Source of the DNA: Spirochaetaceae bacterium
GTDB lineage: Bacteria; Spirochaetota; Spirochaetia; SZUA-6; DRHE01
Length of the DNA stretch: 64,000 nucleotides
Assembly (NCBI GenBank): GCA_020353535.1
Contig: CP070696.1
Location: 3,789,205 to 3,853,204, forward strand
Reading direction: 5' to 3'
Positions 14,036-23,509 of this stretch are shown one piece after another. Within the stretch, counting starts at the first letter, position 1; every line of letters begins with the position of its first letter. Both the position numbers and the translations under genes were made by a program. Under the pieces are notes generated by a model that saw only the letters and a program-made list of their open reading frames with translations, searched no databases and was not told where the DNA came from.

Positions 14036-15265
14036 TTAGTGACGGATCCGCTGGCCCCTGCCCAAAAGGAGGAACAAGCCGACACAGAGGATCACCATCA
14101 CCAGGAAGCCGGCTACCAGAAAAACAACACTGTTGATCCCGTAGCTTTGCTCCACCGCCCCGACGATCTTCACGGCAAAGGCACCGGCACCGAAGGTCAG
14201 GGTGAACTTGATCCCGTAGCTCATGGAGCGCCAGCGTGCGGGCGTGAGGAAGGCGAGCAGGCTGTTTTCGATGGGCTGCATCCCCAGTGTGAAGAGGATG
14301 AACATCCCCGCCGCCGGGATGAGCAGTGCATTCTGCAGGAAACCCGCTATCAAAATAAAGGGCAGGGCAGAGCAGAAGAATAGGAAGTAAGACCATTTGA
14401 GGCTGTAGCGATCGGCTACCCGCCCTCCAATCACCTGCCCGAGGATACCAAGCACATAGACGCCGGTGGCGATAAGATTGGCCACCAGTGTCTGAAAGGC
14501 GGGAACATCCCGTACCGCGGTGAAGCGACGGGTGATCAGGTTCTGAAAATCCCGGCTCACATTACCGAGCCGGGTTTCCAGGAATGCCGGCAGGATCACC
14601 GTAAAGCTCCTGTACATCAAACCGGCGAATAGAACCCCTGCACAGAACACGAAGAACAGCCGCATGGCGGTACCGGAGGCCAGCTTCTCTACCTTCTTCA
14701 GCTCCGAACCCCGCTCGACGGAAAACGGTGTCAGCACTCCGGCAAGGCCGATCGTTAAACCCACTGCACCCAGAATCACCACGCCGCGGCGCCAGCCTAT
14801 CAGGTAGTTCAGCAGGCCCACTACGAAGGGCACTATGGCGATGCCTATATTGCCCCAAACGCCATTGATTCCCATGGCCCGGCCCCGTTCCCGGACTCCT
14901 TGGGACACCAAAGCCAATCCTGAGGGGTGGTAGGCTGAGCATCCGATTCCCACCAGGGCAAAGGATGCCGAAATCAAGCTAAGGGAGCGTACCAATCCGG
15001 CCAGCACGAATCCCAGAGCGGCCAGGATGATCCCGGTGTTCATAGCCCACTTGTGTCCCCAGTGATCGCTGATCCAGCCCCAACCCAAAGCCAGGAGCCC
15101 ATAGAGCAGATACATCCAGAAACTGATGTCCAGTACCGCGGCAATTGGAAGCCCCAGGTCGCGGCTCATCGGCATCACCAGAGCGGGAAACACCAAGACA
15201 TAAAAATGAGAGAGAAAGTGGATGGCCGAGGAGAAGAACAGGATCTTCCGTTCTTGTGGATTCAT
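14036..15265 (-). CDS. Major facilitator superfamily transporter
   Basis: The 409-residue protein has about 12 membrane helices and an MFS motif A variant after helix 2 (GWISDHWGHK). There is an unusually long loop in the middle (FLETRLGNVSRDFQNLI, then TRRFTAVRDVPAF) and a second-half motif (GGRVADRYSLK). The start is set at 15265 because GGAGGTATCG precedes that ATG; an in-frame start 8 codons earlier lacks a site. It resembles fosmidomycin-resistance-type and sugar-transporter MFS proteins, but the substrate is not readable. It stands alone, divergent from the RND gene. Confidence 0.85.
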   Translation of the reverse strand: MNPQERKILFFSSAIHFLSHFYVLVFPALVMPMSRDLGLPIAAVLDISFWMYLLYGLLALGWGWISDHWGHKWAMNTGIILAALGFVLAGLVRSLSLISASFALVGIGCSAYHPSGLALVSQGVRERGRAMGINGVWGNIGIAIVPFVVGLLNYLIGWRRGVVILGAVGLTIGLAGVLTPFSVERGSELKKVEKLASGTAMRLFFVFCAGVLFAGLMYRSFTVILPAFLETRLGNVSRDFQNLITRRFTAVRDVPAFQTLVANLIATGVYVLGILGQVIGGRVADRYSLKWSYFLFFCSALPFILIAGFLQNALLIPAAGMFILFTLGMQPIENSLLAFLTPARWRSMSYGIKFTLTFGAGAFAVKIVGAVEQSYGINSVVFLVAGFLVMVILCVGLFLLLGRGQRIRH

Positions 15266-15405
15266 CGATACCTCCGCTGCAGGCACCATGCTGTGGGCGT
15301 GATTATAGCCCGCTTTATGGATGATAGAGAACAGCAGATCTGCACCTTTTCCACGGAAGATTGACAGCTAAAGGATTATGGGTTCACTATCGGAAGGCAA
15401 CGTCC

Positions 15406-16602
15406 ATGAAACTCGAGTTTGTACAGCGTTCCGTCGGTTTTTCCGTTCGTCATTCATGGATCGTTATCCTGATTGCAGGCGCTCTAACCCTCTTGCTGAG
15501 CTATCACGCAATTCATATCCGGATCGGCGCAGACATCTTCAACATGATTCCTCAAAAAGCCAAGGTGATCGAAGACATCGCCAGGTACAGTACCGCTCAG
15601 GATACCGGCCAGATCCTGATAGCCGTGGAGGGAGCAAATCTCTTCTATATAGAGGCACTCCAGGTTTTCGAGGCTGCGATTCAGGAACTGGAGGCGAATG
15701 AGACGGTCATCGGGAGCATCAATCCGTTCAATTTCCTCACCTTCGAGTTGGAGGGCAGAAGGCTCCATCCGGTAACCGCGGCACCCGGAGGCCGGGCACC
15801 ACGAAACCAGGAGGATCCGGATATCTGTTACCTGTTCTCTTTCAGCCAATACCTCAAACAGATGAATCTGAAGTTGGGCGGGGAGTTCTCGATCCCCGAC
15901 AGCCGGGCACCCATTCTGCTCCTGTCCCGGTACATGAACAGCATGCTCCACTCCTCGTACGGCAGGTCAATACCTGCTCGGCCGATAAATGAGGATTACA
16001 CCCGCTTCACCATTTTCCTGAGGACCTGGAATGCTGAGAGCAAAGACCTGATGATGGAACCGGAGTTCAAGGAGCTGATGAACCAAATAGAGCAGCTCGT
16101 AGAACAACAGCTCACCGCCGCAGGCTTCCGTTCCCTGCGTTTGGGTTTATTCACGCTGGTTCCCATGATGACCGGCATCATGCTGAACTTCATCATAATG
16201 GTCGCGCTGGAACTGCCTTTCGACGTGGTGACCGTTATGTTTTCCAGTGTGGCCATCGGCGTGGGTATCGATGACTCGATTCACCTGATCATACGCTTCC
16301 GTCGCCAGATCCGTATCTACTCCGGCAACATGAACAAAGCCACCGTGCTGGCCCACACCTTGAAGGCCACGGGCCGTCCCATCCTGCTCACCTCTCTATC
16401 ACTGGTTGCCGGTCTACTGGTTCTGTGCTTCTCCCATTTCCTGCCGATTCTCTACTTCGGGATCCTGGTGTCCCTGGCCCTGACCACCACCACTTTTGGC
16501 GCGCTGGTGATTCTTCCGGCTATTCTCTCATTCGGAGGAGGCGGCACTACTCCCGCCCTCCCGGAGGACCGAGGATCTCGGCCCAGATCACGGCGCGCTT
16601 GA
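15406..16602 (+). CDS. Half-size RND/MMPL-type transporter protein, apparent internal deletion
   Basis: The 398-residue protein begins with one membrane helix (17-35) and a periplasmic domain (about 38-240), then goes straight into FRSLRLGLFTLVPMM and the helix bundle with GVGIDDSIHLIIRFRR. RND proteins of the HAE3/MMPL type have about 750-850 residues in two such halves. In those, a further helix of about 45 residues sits before FRSL; it is missing here. So the gene looks like the first helix and porter region of one half joined to the last helices of the other. It may be a degenerate relic or a genuine small version. The tail (TPALPEDRGSRP) overlaps the convergent gene. Confidence 0.65.
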   Translation: MKLEFVQRSVGFSVRHSWIVILIAGALTLLLSYHAIHIRIGADIFNMIPQKAKVIEDIARYSTAQDTGQILIAVEGANLFYIEALQVFEAAIQELEANETVIGSINPFNFLTFELEGRRLHPVTAAPGGRAPRNQEDPDICYLFSFSQYLKQMNLKLGGEFSIPDSRAPILLLSRYMNSMLHSSYGRSIPARPINEDYTRFTIFLRTWNAESKDLMMEPEFKELMNQIEQLVEQQLTAAGFRSLRLGLFTLVPMMTGIMLNFIIMVALELPFDVVTVMFSSVAIGVGIDDSIHLIIRFRRQIRIYSGNMNKATVLAHTLKATGRPILLTSLSLVAGLLVLCFSHFLPILYFGILVSLALTTTTFGALVILPAILSFGGGGTTPALPEDRGSRPRSRRA

Positions 16603-17335
16603 GAGGCGGCAGCTTCTCCAACCTGGCCGCAATCGTGGAAGGTCTGGCTGCGGCAGCTTTTGTTTCACCAACCCCAGAATCCTCACGCGCCTTCATACGC
16701 TGCCGGCGTTCTTGAAGGGGTACGGCCATCCAGCTTTTGCCGTCAGGCAGTGCGACTGTCCGAGGTACGGCTCTCCGGGTTCCGGCCATCCGGCTTACGC
16801 GCTCAGGCAGGCGGGTGTCGCGATCAACGGCCGTCTGTCTAACGCCGTCAGGCATTAGGGACTCCCGGCGAACGGCCGCCCGTTCCACGCTCTCAGGCAA
16901 CACGGTGGGCCTGGGAATGAGCCTGGATTGAGCTTGTGCGCCGGTGGCGGTAGAGTTTTTCAAATCATTCAGAGACAGGGGTGGTGGATACGCATAACTC
17001 TCCCGGCTGGCGACCTGCGGTCTTGGGGGTTGCTGGGCAGGGGAAGCTGTCGAAGAGGCGGACGCCGGACCTGTCGGTGGCGGGTAGATCTCAGCGGATT
17101 CACGCAGCCAGGGAAACTGCGAACCTAAACGGGGGGCCGGCTTCCGACCGGTCTCCGCGGCTCTGTCTGTTTTCTGAACCGAGCTAGGGCTCTGGGTTGT
17201 CTTGGCGCTTTGAGCGGCCTCCTCGCGCTGTTTTCGCCTGCGCGCGGCCCGAGCCCGCAGGATAACCGAGACCACGGCGACCAGCAGGATCGGCAGAAGA
17301 GTGAACAGACCTTCGAAGGCTTGAGCCCGCAGCAT
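16547..17335 (-). CDS. Membrane-anchored Pro/Arg-rich protein in the flotillin operon
   Basis: This 262-residue protein has one N-terminal membrane helix (9-28; FTLLPILLVAVVSVIL) followed by a basic stretch (RARAARRRKQREEA) and a long disordered region rich in Pro, Ala, Ser and Arg. Within it, short degenerate repeats occur (VERAAVRRESLMPDGV, TRLPERVSRMAGTRRAV, RTVALPDGKSWMAV). The end is basic and helical. It begins 2 bases after the flotillin stop, with GGAGGAG as ribosome binding site, so it is the last gene of that operon. No family is recognised; a scaffold for the flotillin membrane domain is a guess. Confidence 0.6.
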   Translation of the reverse strand: MLRAQAFEGLFTLLPILLVAVVSVILRARAARRRKQREEAAQSAKTTQSPSSVQKTDRAAETGRKPAPRLGSQFPWLRESAEIYPPPTGPASASSTASPAQQPPRPQVASRESYAYPPPLSLNDLKNSTATGAQAQSRLIPRPTVLPESVERAAVRRESLMPDGVRQTAVDRDTRLPERVSRMAGTRRAVPRTVALPDGKSWMAVPLQERRQRMKAREDSGVGETKAAAARPSTIAARLEKLPPLKRAVIWAEILGPPGGRE

Positions 17336-17337
17336 GT

Positions 17338-18330
17338 TTACTCCTCCTCCGGCGTGGATTGCCCTTCTTCTCCGATGCTCTGCCGCATCTGGGTGTCCGC
17401 CTGGATGTTCCGCAGTCGATAATAGTCCATGATGCCCATATTGCCGCTGCGGAAGGCTTCGGAGATAGCCTTTGGGATTTCAGCCTCCGCCAGAACGACC
17501 TTAGCCCGGTTTTCCCGCACCAGAGCGGACATCTCCTGCTCCCGGGCCTTGGCCGCTGCCCGGCGCTGCTCTGCGATGGCCTGGAAGCGGCGCTTATCCG
17601 CCTCGGCCTGATCGGCCTGCAGCTTGGCTCCGACGTTTTCCCCGACGTCCACATCGGCGATATCGATCGAGAGGATCTCGAAGGCGGTTCCGGCATCCAG
17701 ACCCTTCTGGAGCACTGTCTTGCTGATCTTGTCCGGATTCTCCAGCACATGCTTGTAGGATTCCGCCGAGCCGATGGTGGTTACGATGCCCTCTCCAACC
17801 CGGGCGATGATCGTCTCCTCGGTAGCACCACCGACCAACCGTTCGATGTTGGCCCGCACGGTGACGCGGGCTTTGGCCCGCAGCTGGATCCCGTCCTTGG
17901 CCACCGCATCGATCGTTCCCCGGCTCTTTTCCGGATTGGGGCAGTCGATGACCTTCGGGTTGACGCTGGTCTTCACGGCATCCAATACGTCGCGGCCGGC
18001 CAGATCGATGGCTGTTGCCCGTTGAAAAGTAAGGGGGATGTTGGCCTTACTGGCCGCGATCAGAGCTTTGCTGACCCGGATCACATCACCTCCTGCCAGG
18101 TAATGGGTCTCCAGTTGATCCGAATCCACCTTGATCCCGGCTTTGGTGAGCATGATGCGGCTGTCGACGATCAGACGTCCCTTGACCCGCCTGATCCACA
18201 TGCCGATCAACCGGCCGATGCCGATGTGGGCGCCTGACAACAAGGCCCGGAACCAGAGCCCGAAAAACTTCAAGAATACGGCGATAAAGGCGATCGCAAC
18301 GATTGCAACTAACACGTAAATGATGATCAT
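17338..18330 (-). CDS. floA: Flotillin-like protein FloA (YqfA family)
   Basis: The 330-residue protein starts with a membrane hairpin or helix ([20 protein letters not shown]), then an SPFH/band-7 domain (GVKV-type core, [31 protein letters not shown]) and a Glu/Ala-rich coiled coil ([20 protein letters not shown]) typical of bacterial FloA. The family forms large assemblies in functional membrane microdomains and supports secretion and signalling complexes. It is preceded by the two NfeD genes, the universal flotillin partners, one base upstream. GGAGG fits the start. Length and order match the standard nfeD-floA operon. Confidence 0.93.
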   Translation of the reverse strand: MIIIYVLVAIVAIAFIAVFLKFFGLWFRALLSGAHIGIGRLIGMWIRRVKGRLIVDSRIMLTKAGIKVDSDQLETHYLAGGDVIRVSKALIAASKANIPLTFQRATAIDLAGRDVLDAVKTSVNPKVIDCPNPEKSRGTIDAVAKDGIQLRAKARVTVRANIERLVGGATEETIIARVGEGIVTTIGSAESYKHVLENPDKISKTVLQKGLDAGTAFEILSIDIADVDVGENVGAKLQADQAEADKRRFQAIAEQRRAAAKAREQEMSALVRENRAKVVLAEAEIPKAISEAFRSGNMGIMDYYRLRNIQADTQMRQSIGEEGQSTPEEE

Positions 18331-18331
18331 G

Positions 18332-18814
18332 CTACCCTCCTTGCCGCACCACTATGCGGCTTCCCTCTACTTTCACCACTCTAATGAGTTTATCTTTTTC
18401 GATGAACTCCCCGCCGGTGACGGCGCTGTACTTCTGCCCGTCGATCAGAACCATGCCCACCGGGCGCAGGACCGTCAGGCTGGTACCCTCCCTGCCGACC
18501 AGATCGGTGTACTTCTCCGGTGTATAGGAGGCATAGCCTTTGTCGACATCCTGCCGGTCCTGGCTGATCAACCAGCGGCCGACCGGGGAACGAGGAAAGA
18601 ACCGGAAATACAGGACTATGAATACCGGTACCATGACCAGCACGACGGCCAGATAGATCGAGCCGATCAGATTGCCCAGCCGCTGGTAGGCAATGACGAC
18701 ACTGGCTACGATCGATCCCACACCCGCGATGCCGATGATCCCGGCGGCGGGAACGAACACTTCGACGATGATCGCCAAAACTCCGGCTGCAGCCAGACCG
18801 ATTGCTAACCACAT
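18332..18814 (-). CDS. Short NfeD protein
   Basis: The 160-residue protein has two or three membrane helices (about 3-25, 28-45, 50-72) and a C-terminal OB-fold domain ending in [11 protein letters not shown], the mark of NfeD proteins. These partner with flotillin in the membrane. The start is at ATG 18814; an upstream open frame overlaps the previous gene and is not translated. The stop is next to the floA ribosome binding site, so the two are coupled. Having a short and a long NfeD side by side suggests two interaction surfaces for one flotillin. Confidence 0.88.
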   Translation of the reverse strand: MWLAIGLAAAGVLAIIVEVFVPAAGIIGIAGVGSIVASVVIAYQRLGNLIGSIYLAVVLVMVPVFIVLYFRFFPRSPVGRWLISQDRQDVDKGYASYTPEKYTDLVGREGTSLTVLRPVGMVLIDGQKYSAVTGGEFIEKDKLIRVVKVEGSRIVVRQGG

Positions 18815-18822
18815 GACGTTGC

Positions 18823-20301
18823 CTAAGCCCTCCGTACAACGATTCTGTTGCCGCTGACCTCGATGATCTGCACTGCAGTGCCCGGCTCGATGAACTCTCC
18901 GTCGGTTTCCACGACCAGGATCTCTCCCCCGAAGTCGGCTTTTCCCGCCGGACGCAGCGGCGTCACCGCCGATCCCCGCCTGCCTGTCAGAAGTGCGGAG
19001 CTCTCGATACTCTGCACAGTATAGCCGGAGATCGCTTCCTGGCTGCTCTCCAGGATCAGACGTTTCAGTCCCGGAGTGCGGGGAAACACCCTCAATAGAA
19101 CGACCAGCAGTACCAGGGAGCCCACGAAGCCGAAACCGACATTGCGCAGATTCCGCAGAAAAACGGTCCATTGCCAGGGAACCCTGGGAATGATGAACTC
19201 CTGCCGGGAGAGCACCAGGGCTATTACCATCAGGACAATGCCGGAAATTCCCGTTACACCGAAACCGGGGATGAGAAAGATCTCGATGACGAGGAGGATG
19301 ATTCCGAGAAGAAAGAGGATGATCTCCAGGGAGCCGACCGTGCCCAGAAGGGCGCCGCCCAGGAAAATGATCAGGAAGGCGATGATGGCTACCGTGCCGG
19401 GCACTCCGAAACCGGGACTGGTGATCTCCAGGTAGAGGGCGGCCAGCCCGACTAAAACCAGGATGCTGGTCACCGCAGCCCCGGTGATCACCGACACGAT
19501 GCGATCCGGCGCGCTCGGCTCGAGCCTGCCGATCGCCGTACTGCGAATCCCGATAAGTTCGTAGAGAGCATCCAGATCGGCGACCGTGGCCGAGGATACG
19601 CCGTAGCGCTCCATCTCCCCCGCGGTCAGTGTCAGCAGCTTTCCCTCCGGAGAGATGACCTTGCCCTTCTCCAGGGTAAGCTCCTGTTCCCGAGCCTGCC
19701 TCTCCAGATCGGGCAGGTCCGAGGTGGTGCTGACCTGAAGCTCGTCGCCCAGGTAGACCTCGATCAACTCCACATCCATATCCACCATGGCCAGGGCGAT
19801 ACCCTTGGGATAACCGTTCTTCTCGGCCAGGGCCGCCATCTGGGCCCGCACGGCACTCACGGTTTTCTCCGGGGCCGTCTCCATGCCCTCAGCGCTTTGA
19901 AAAACCGGGGCGGCCGCACCCATCGAGGTCCCCGGCGCCATGTAGATGCGGTCACAGGAAAAACTGATCAAGGCCCCGGCGGACCAGCTGACCCCCGTAC
20001 CCTCAGGAGTCGCCGGAACGAAGGCGATGGTCTCGATCTCGTCAAGACCGCCTATCAGCGTGGCGATCTGCAGGGCCGAATCAACCCGTCCGCCGAAGGT
20101 GTCGATTTCGAAGATGATGGTAGCGGCTTCCGCTTTCTCGGCCTCCTGGATGCCCCGGCGGATGAAGATCATCAACGCCCTGTCGATCTCCCCCTGGATG
20201 GGGATGACGTAGGCATCCTTGCCCTCCTGGGCCCATGCGGGCATCAGCAGGAACAGCAACAGGAGTATAAAAACAAACCGCCTCAGGAAGAAGTGATTCA
20301 T
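18823..20301 (-). CDS. Long NfeD protein with ClpP/SppA-type serine protease domain
   Basis: The 492-residue protein has a signal peptide (to about residue 24, ending PAWAQ), a ClpP-fold protease domain (about 28-230; IFEIDTFGGRVDSA, then SWSAGALISFS with the probable nucleophile Ser and the SMGAAAPV segment), four or five membrane helices (about 250-400) and an NfeD OB-fold end (VSGNRIVVRRA). It is the NfeD1b type, a membrane serine protease that cuts hydrophobic regions of stomatin/flotillin-family proteins. It is first in the nfeD-nfeD-floA operon, 8 bases before the short NfeD gene. Confidence 0.92.
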   Translation of the reverse strand: MNHFFLRRFVFILLLLFLLMPAWAQEGKDAYVIPIQGEIDRALMIFIRRGIQEAEKAEAATIIFEIDTFGGRVDSALQIATLIGGLDEIETIAFVPATPEGTGVSWSAGALISFSCDRIYMAPGTSMGAAAPVFQSAEGMETAPEKTVSAVRAQMAALAEKNGYPKGIALAMVDMDVELIEVYLGDELQVSTTSDLPDLERQAREQELTLEKGKVISPEGKLLTLTAGEMERYGVSSATVADLDALYELIGIRSTAIGRLEPSAPDRIVSVITGAAVTSILVLVGLAALYLEITSPGFGVPGTVAIIAFLIIFLGGALLGTVGSLEIILFLLGIILLVIEIFLIPGFGVTGISGIVLMVIALVLSRQEFIIPRVPWQWTVFLRNLRNVGFGFVGSLVLLVVLLRVFPRTPGLKRLILESSQEAISGYTVQSIESSALLTGRRGSAVTPLRPAGKADFGGEILVVETDGEFIEPGTAVQIIEVSGNRIVVRRA

Positions 20302-20346
20302 CTACAATAAAATTCACTCTCCTGAGGCGAATTGTCAAGGAGATAG

Positions 20347-22605
20347 TTAGAACTTGATGCCGGCGAACAGCTTGGGATAAACCTCCATCGGTGTACTCAA
20401 CAAATCCAGGGTGAAGGATGATCCCTGGTGGAGTTCGGTCGCCACCGTGTAGCCGGGAATCGTGGTATCCAGCATCACGCCTCCGAACAGGCTCAGGAAC
20501 CCGAAAATCCGTACGCCGAGCATGATCCTTGCAGAAGGCCAGATCGGGGACAGCTCATCGATATCAAAGGCCGCCGTCAGTTCGCTCTCACTCCAGCCGG
20601 TCCAGCTCGCTTTGGCGCTCAAGTCTCCGGCTACGAAGAACGAGCCAACCGGTATGTGCAACCCGAGGCCGAGTGCCCCCGTATACACAGTAGAACGATC
20701 ACCCAGGGCCATGCCTGCATAGAGCAGGGTGTAGAGATAGCGACTGCCCATCTCGAATCCCACGTACCCCAGGCCGAGCTCGGAGAACCAGCCGGAGGTG
20801 CGAAAGATTCCGTTCTCCACGATATTGATCAATCCGATCGGAATCCCGTACAGATCCTGGGAAATATTCACGATTCCCACCTGGGCGCCCCGCACCGCTC
20901 CGCCCGAAATGTTAACGATGCCAATCTGGGTTCCGCTTACATCCTCGGAGATGTTGACCACTCCGACCTGAGCTCCGGACACCTTGGTGGCGGTGTTGAA
21001 GACACCTGAAATTTGAGCCCCGGTCACCGTGCTTTCAGCCATATTGAACACCCCCGCGGTTTGAACACCTGTCAGGGTCTGCTTGCTCATGTTGAACACT
21101 CCCCCGGCCTGCACACCGGCGAAAGTTCCCCCGACCATGTTGAACACCCCGGCGGCCTGGAGAAAGGAGGTGTTGCCCTCGTTGATGTTGAACACTCCGG
21201 CCCATTGAGCCGCGGTCGTATCCCCACCGGCGATGTTGAATACTCCGGAGTATTGAATTCCGACAAGCTCGCCCTCAACAATGTTTCCCACTCCGGAAGC
21301 CTGGACGCCGGTGAGCTTGTCCTCGGTGATGTTCATGACCGTACCCAGCTGGGCTCCCTTGATCCCGTAGACGGAACCGACCAGTAGATTTAGCGACAGG
21401 TTGTATACTGTGCGATTGGTCGGAGCCTCCGGCACGCCGGGCAGTACCGTAAAGCCGAAGGGTTCGTAGCTAACGGGAAGCTCGTCTTGGGCTTCAAGGG
21501 CGGGTACCTCCACCACCGGCGGCAGGGACGGCTCCTCCAAGGATTCATTCCCCCTGCGGGTGGTCCTCTCCCGGCCGATGGGCTGGAAATCTGCAGGGGC
21601 CAGCTCCCTGCGTACACCGGAGCGCAAGGTCACGTTCATCATCCAACTGCTGCCTTCGGTGTCCAGGTTCAGGGAGTAGCGCCCCTCCGGAAGGGCCAGC
21701 ACCACGCCGGTGCCGTGAACCTTGCGTACCTCGGCGACCAGGTTGCCCAGCGATCCCCGCACGTAAAGGCGGCCGTCGATCTGCTCGTTGAGCACGATGC
21801 TGCAGGAGGCTATCCGCAGATCCGTCATGGTCAAATCACCGGTTCCTGTCAGCTGGATGTTGTACGATGGATGTTGGGCACCGGCCTGGGAGGTTTCGGT
21901 GCGAGCCAGGGTTTCCGAAAAAGCGTAGTGATAGGCCTCATTCAGGGAGACCTGCTCGTCCCTAGTGGAATCCGCCGCACCACGCAGGGCGGCAATCATA
22001 TAATGGGTGAAGTAGGAACCCTCTATGTGATCCGATTCCTGGGCCGCCTCATTAGCCGAACTGGAAGTGAGAAAGGCATGGCCCTTCATCTGGATGGATT
22101 CATCGATCATGAAAGGCAGCTGCCGCGATCCTCCCTTGAGGCGCGTGAATGCACCTGAAAAGCAAGAGTCGAGAATGGCGATATTCACATCCGCCTCGAT
22201 CTCGACGATGGAGCGCTTCAAATCTGTGTAGGCCACCCGCTCCTCACCCAAGAGCAGCCCCTGTTCATCGGAGTGCCCGGAGTAGTAGAACAGGAACTCC
22301 ACCCGGCGGGCCTCTTCATGGGCTTGGCGGATGCGGCGATCCATCATGATGAATGCGGTCTCCAGGTCGTAGGAGGTGGGGGCTAGCAGTACCAGACTGT
22401 CGTTGTACTCTACCCCGCCCAATTCCTGCATCACCCCGGCCATGGCCCGAGCATCGCTTTCGGCATAGCGCAGGCGCACCCGATCGTGTCCGCCGTCGTT
22501 GGATCCGACGAACATGGCGTAGCGGCGAAGCGCACCGGAACTCTGATTGGCAAACAGAGACAACGCGCTCAGCAGTATCAGCAGTAATAATACGGTCCGT
22601 TTCAT
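20347..22605 (-). CDS. Exported caspase-family protein with beta-solenoid and outer-membrane barrel-like domain
   Basis: The 752-residue protein has a signal peptide (1-19), a caspase-fold peptidase C14 domain (about 27-265) with His111 in FYYSGHSD and Cys148 in ILDSCFSG, a PEGA-like beta domain (about 270-345), a linker, twelve 14-16-residue repeats (about 415-599; xGVQxxGVFNMxxx) and a C-terminal barrel-like part (600-752) ending in Phe, as outer-membrane proteins do. The repeats resemble those of Leptospira LA_2272-type proteins. Catalytic residues are intact, so it is probably an active periplasmic or surface protease cutting after basic or acidic residues. It follows the sigma and anti-sigma-like genes in one operon, gap 13 bases. 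Confidence 0.85.
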   Translation of the reverse strand: MKRTVLLLLILLSALSLFANQSSGALRRYAMFVGSNDGGHDRVRLRYAESDARAMAGVMQELGGVEYNDSLVLLAPTSYDLETAFIMMDRRIRQAHEEARRVEFLFYYSGHSDEQGLLLGEERVAYTDLKRSIVEIEADVNIAILDSCFSGAFTRLKGGSRQLPFMIDESIQMKGHAFLTSSSANEAAQESDHIEGSYFTHYMIAALRGAADSTRDEQVSLNEAYHYAFSETLARTETSQAGAQHPSYNIQLTGTGDLTMTDLRIASCSIVLNEQIDGRLYVRGSLGNLVAEVRKVHGTGVVLALPEGRYSLNLDTEGSSWMMNVTLRSGVRRELAPADFQPIGRERTTRRGNESLEEPSLPPVVEVPALEAQDELPVSYEPFGFTVLPGVPEAPTNRTVYNLSLNLLVGSVYGIKGAQLGTVMNITEDKLTGVQASGVGNIVEGELVGIQYSGVFNIAGGDTTAAQWAGVFNINEGNTSFLQAAGVFNMVGGTFAGVQAGGVFNMSKQTLTGVQTAGVFNMAESTVTGAQISGVFNTATKVSGAQVGVVNISEDVSGTQIGIVNISGGAVRGAQVGIVNISQDLYGIPIGLINIVENGIFRTSGWFSELGLGYVGFEMGSRYLYTLLYAGMALGDRSTVYTGALGLGLHIPVGSFFVAGDLSAKASWTGWSESELTAAFDIDELSPIWPSARIMLGVRIFGFLSLFGGVMLDTTIPGYTVATELHQGSSFTLDLLSTPMEVYPKLFAGIKF
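20809..21363 (-). repeat. Tandem 14-16-residue coding repeats in the caspase-family gene
   Basis: Twelve in-frame units of roughly 42-48 bases code for G-[AV]-Q-x-[AS]-G-V-[FV]-N-[IM] followed by a variable 5-6-residue turn. Early units carry GVFN and late ones GIVN. Regular Gly, Gln and Asn positions with alternating hydrophobic residues point to a beta-solenoid. Confidence 0.85.
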
Positions 22606-22618
22606 TGCGGTTTCACCT

Positions 22619-23509
22619 TCACTTCAACAACAGTATCGAGCTCTGCTCCACTCCTCTGGGCAGACTCAAGCTTTGACTTTTGGCGATCTCAGGTTTTTCC
22701 GAAAGCTTCTCCGCCGCTTGCAGCACCTTCTCGAGGGAGAAGGGTCGCTTGGAAAAGACGAAGAAGAAACGTTCGAAAACTGGGGCGTCATCGAGGGTGT
22801 AGGCGAAGGGAAGCAGTACTTCCCCTCCCATCTCCAGTGTTTGACCGGTCATGGCGGACAGGGGGAAATGAGGGGTAACAGTCCCGCGGCCATCAATGGA
22901 GATGATGGCTCCGTACTTGTTCGTGCCGGCCACATAGCTCACCTGCAGGGTCGCCCCCTCGGCCACCCGATCCCCCTCCTGGAGCACCCGGGCGCCCGTA
23001 TCGGTCTGCATATAAACAGTGAGATGGGCGCCGCCGCCCTTGAGGCGCACCTCGGAGGCGGGACTCTGGGGTGCAAAGAACGACGGTCCCCGGGTGATCA
23101 ACAGCAGCCCGCCGGCCAGTACGAGCAGGGCGAATCCCGCGACGGGCACCAGCCGGGGCCAGCTGAGGCGCGGGATTCGGGACAGGCTCAGCCATCGCCG
23201 CACCGCACCGCCCTCAGCCGGGCGTCGCACTGGCGCACCACTCCGCCTCTCCCGCTCCGGCGCCGACTCGATCTGCCGGATTTCCGCCGAAGGCTGTACG
23301 GCCTGTACGGTCTCCCGGCTCCTGCGCCGGATTTCCTCCGCCATCGCCTCCGGCGGATACTCCTCCAGGATCCTGCGGTTCTCCGCCTTCAGCTCATCGA
23401 GCCGGCGCTGAACCGATGGGTCCTTGAGCAGCTGCTCCTTCATGCCCTTCGGCAGCTCGTCGAGAAGAAGCTTTTCGATGAACAGATCGGGAATCCCGTT
23501 ATCCTTCAT
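22619..23509 (-). CDS. Membrane anti-sigma-like protein with DUF4384-like outer domain
   Basis: The 296-residue protein has a helical cytosolic part (1-110; DELPKGMKEQLLKDPSVQRR), one membrane helix (120-140) and an outer domain (about 150-290) with AHLTVYMQTDTGARVLQEGD, then SIDGRGTVTPHFP and PVFERFFFVFS, reminiscent of DUF4384 domains found next to bacterial caspases. Its ATG overlaps the sigma stop by four bases (ATGA), so it is translated with the sigma factor and very probably holds it at the membrane. No zinc-binding anti-sigma motif (HxxxCxxC) is seen, so binding would be zinc-independent. The outer domain may sense envelope signals or bind the caspase product. Confidence 0.75.
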   Translation of the reverse strand: MKDNGIPDLFIEKLLLDELPKGMKEQLLKDPSVQRRLDELKAENRRILEEYPPEAMAEEIRRRSRETVQAVQPSAEIRQIESAPERERRSGAPVRRPAEGGAVRRWLSLSRIPRLSWPRLVPVAGFALLVLAGGLLLITRGPSFFAPQSPASEVRLKGGGAHLTVYMQTDTGARVLQEGDRVAEGATLQVSYVAGTNKYGAIISIDGRGTVTPHFPLSAMTGQTLEMGGEVLLPFAYTLDDAPVFERFFFVFSKRPFSLEKVLQAAEKLSEKPEIAKSQSLSLPRGVEQSSILLLK

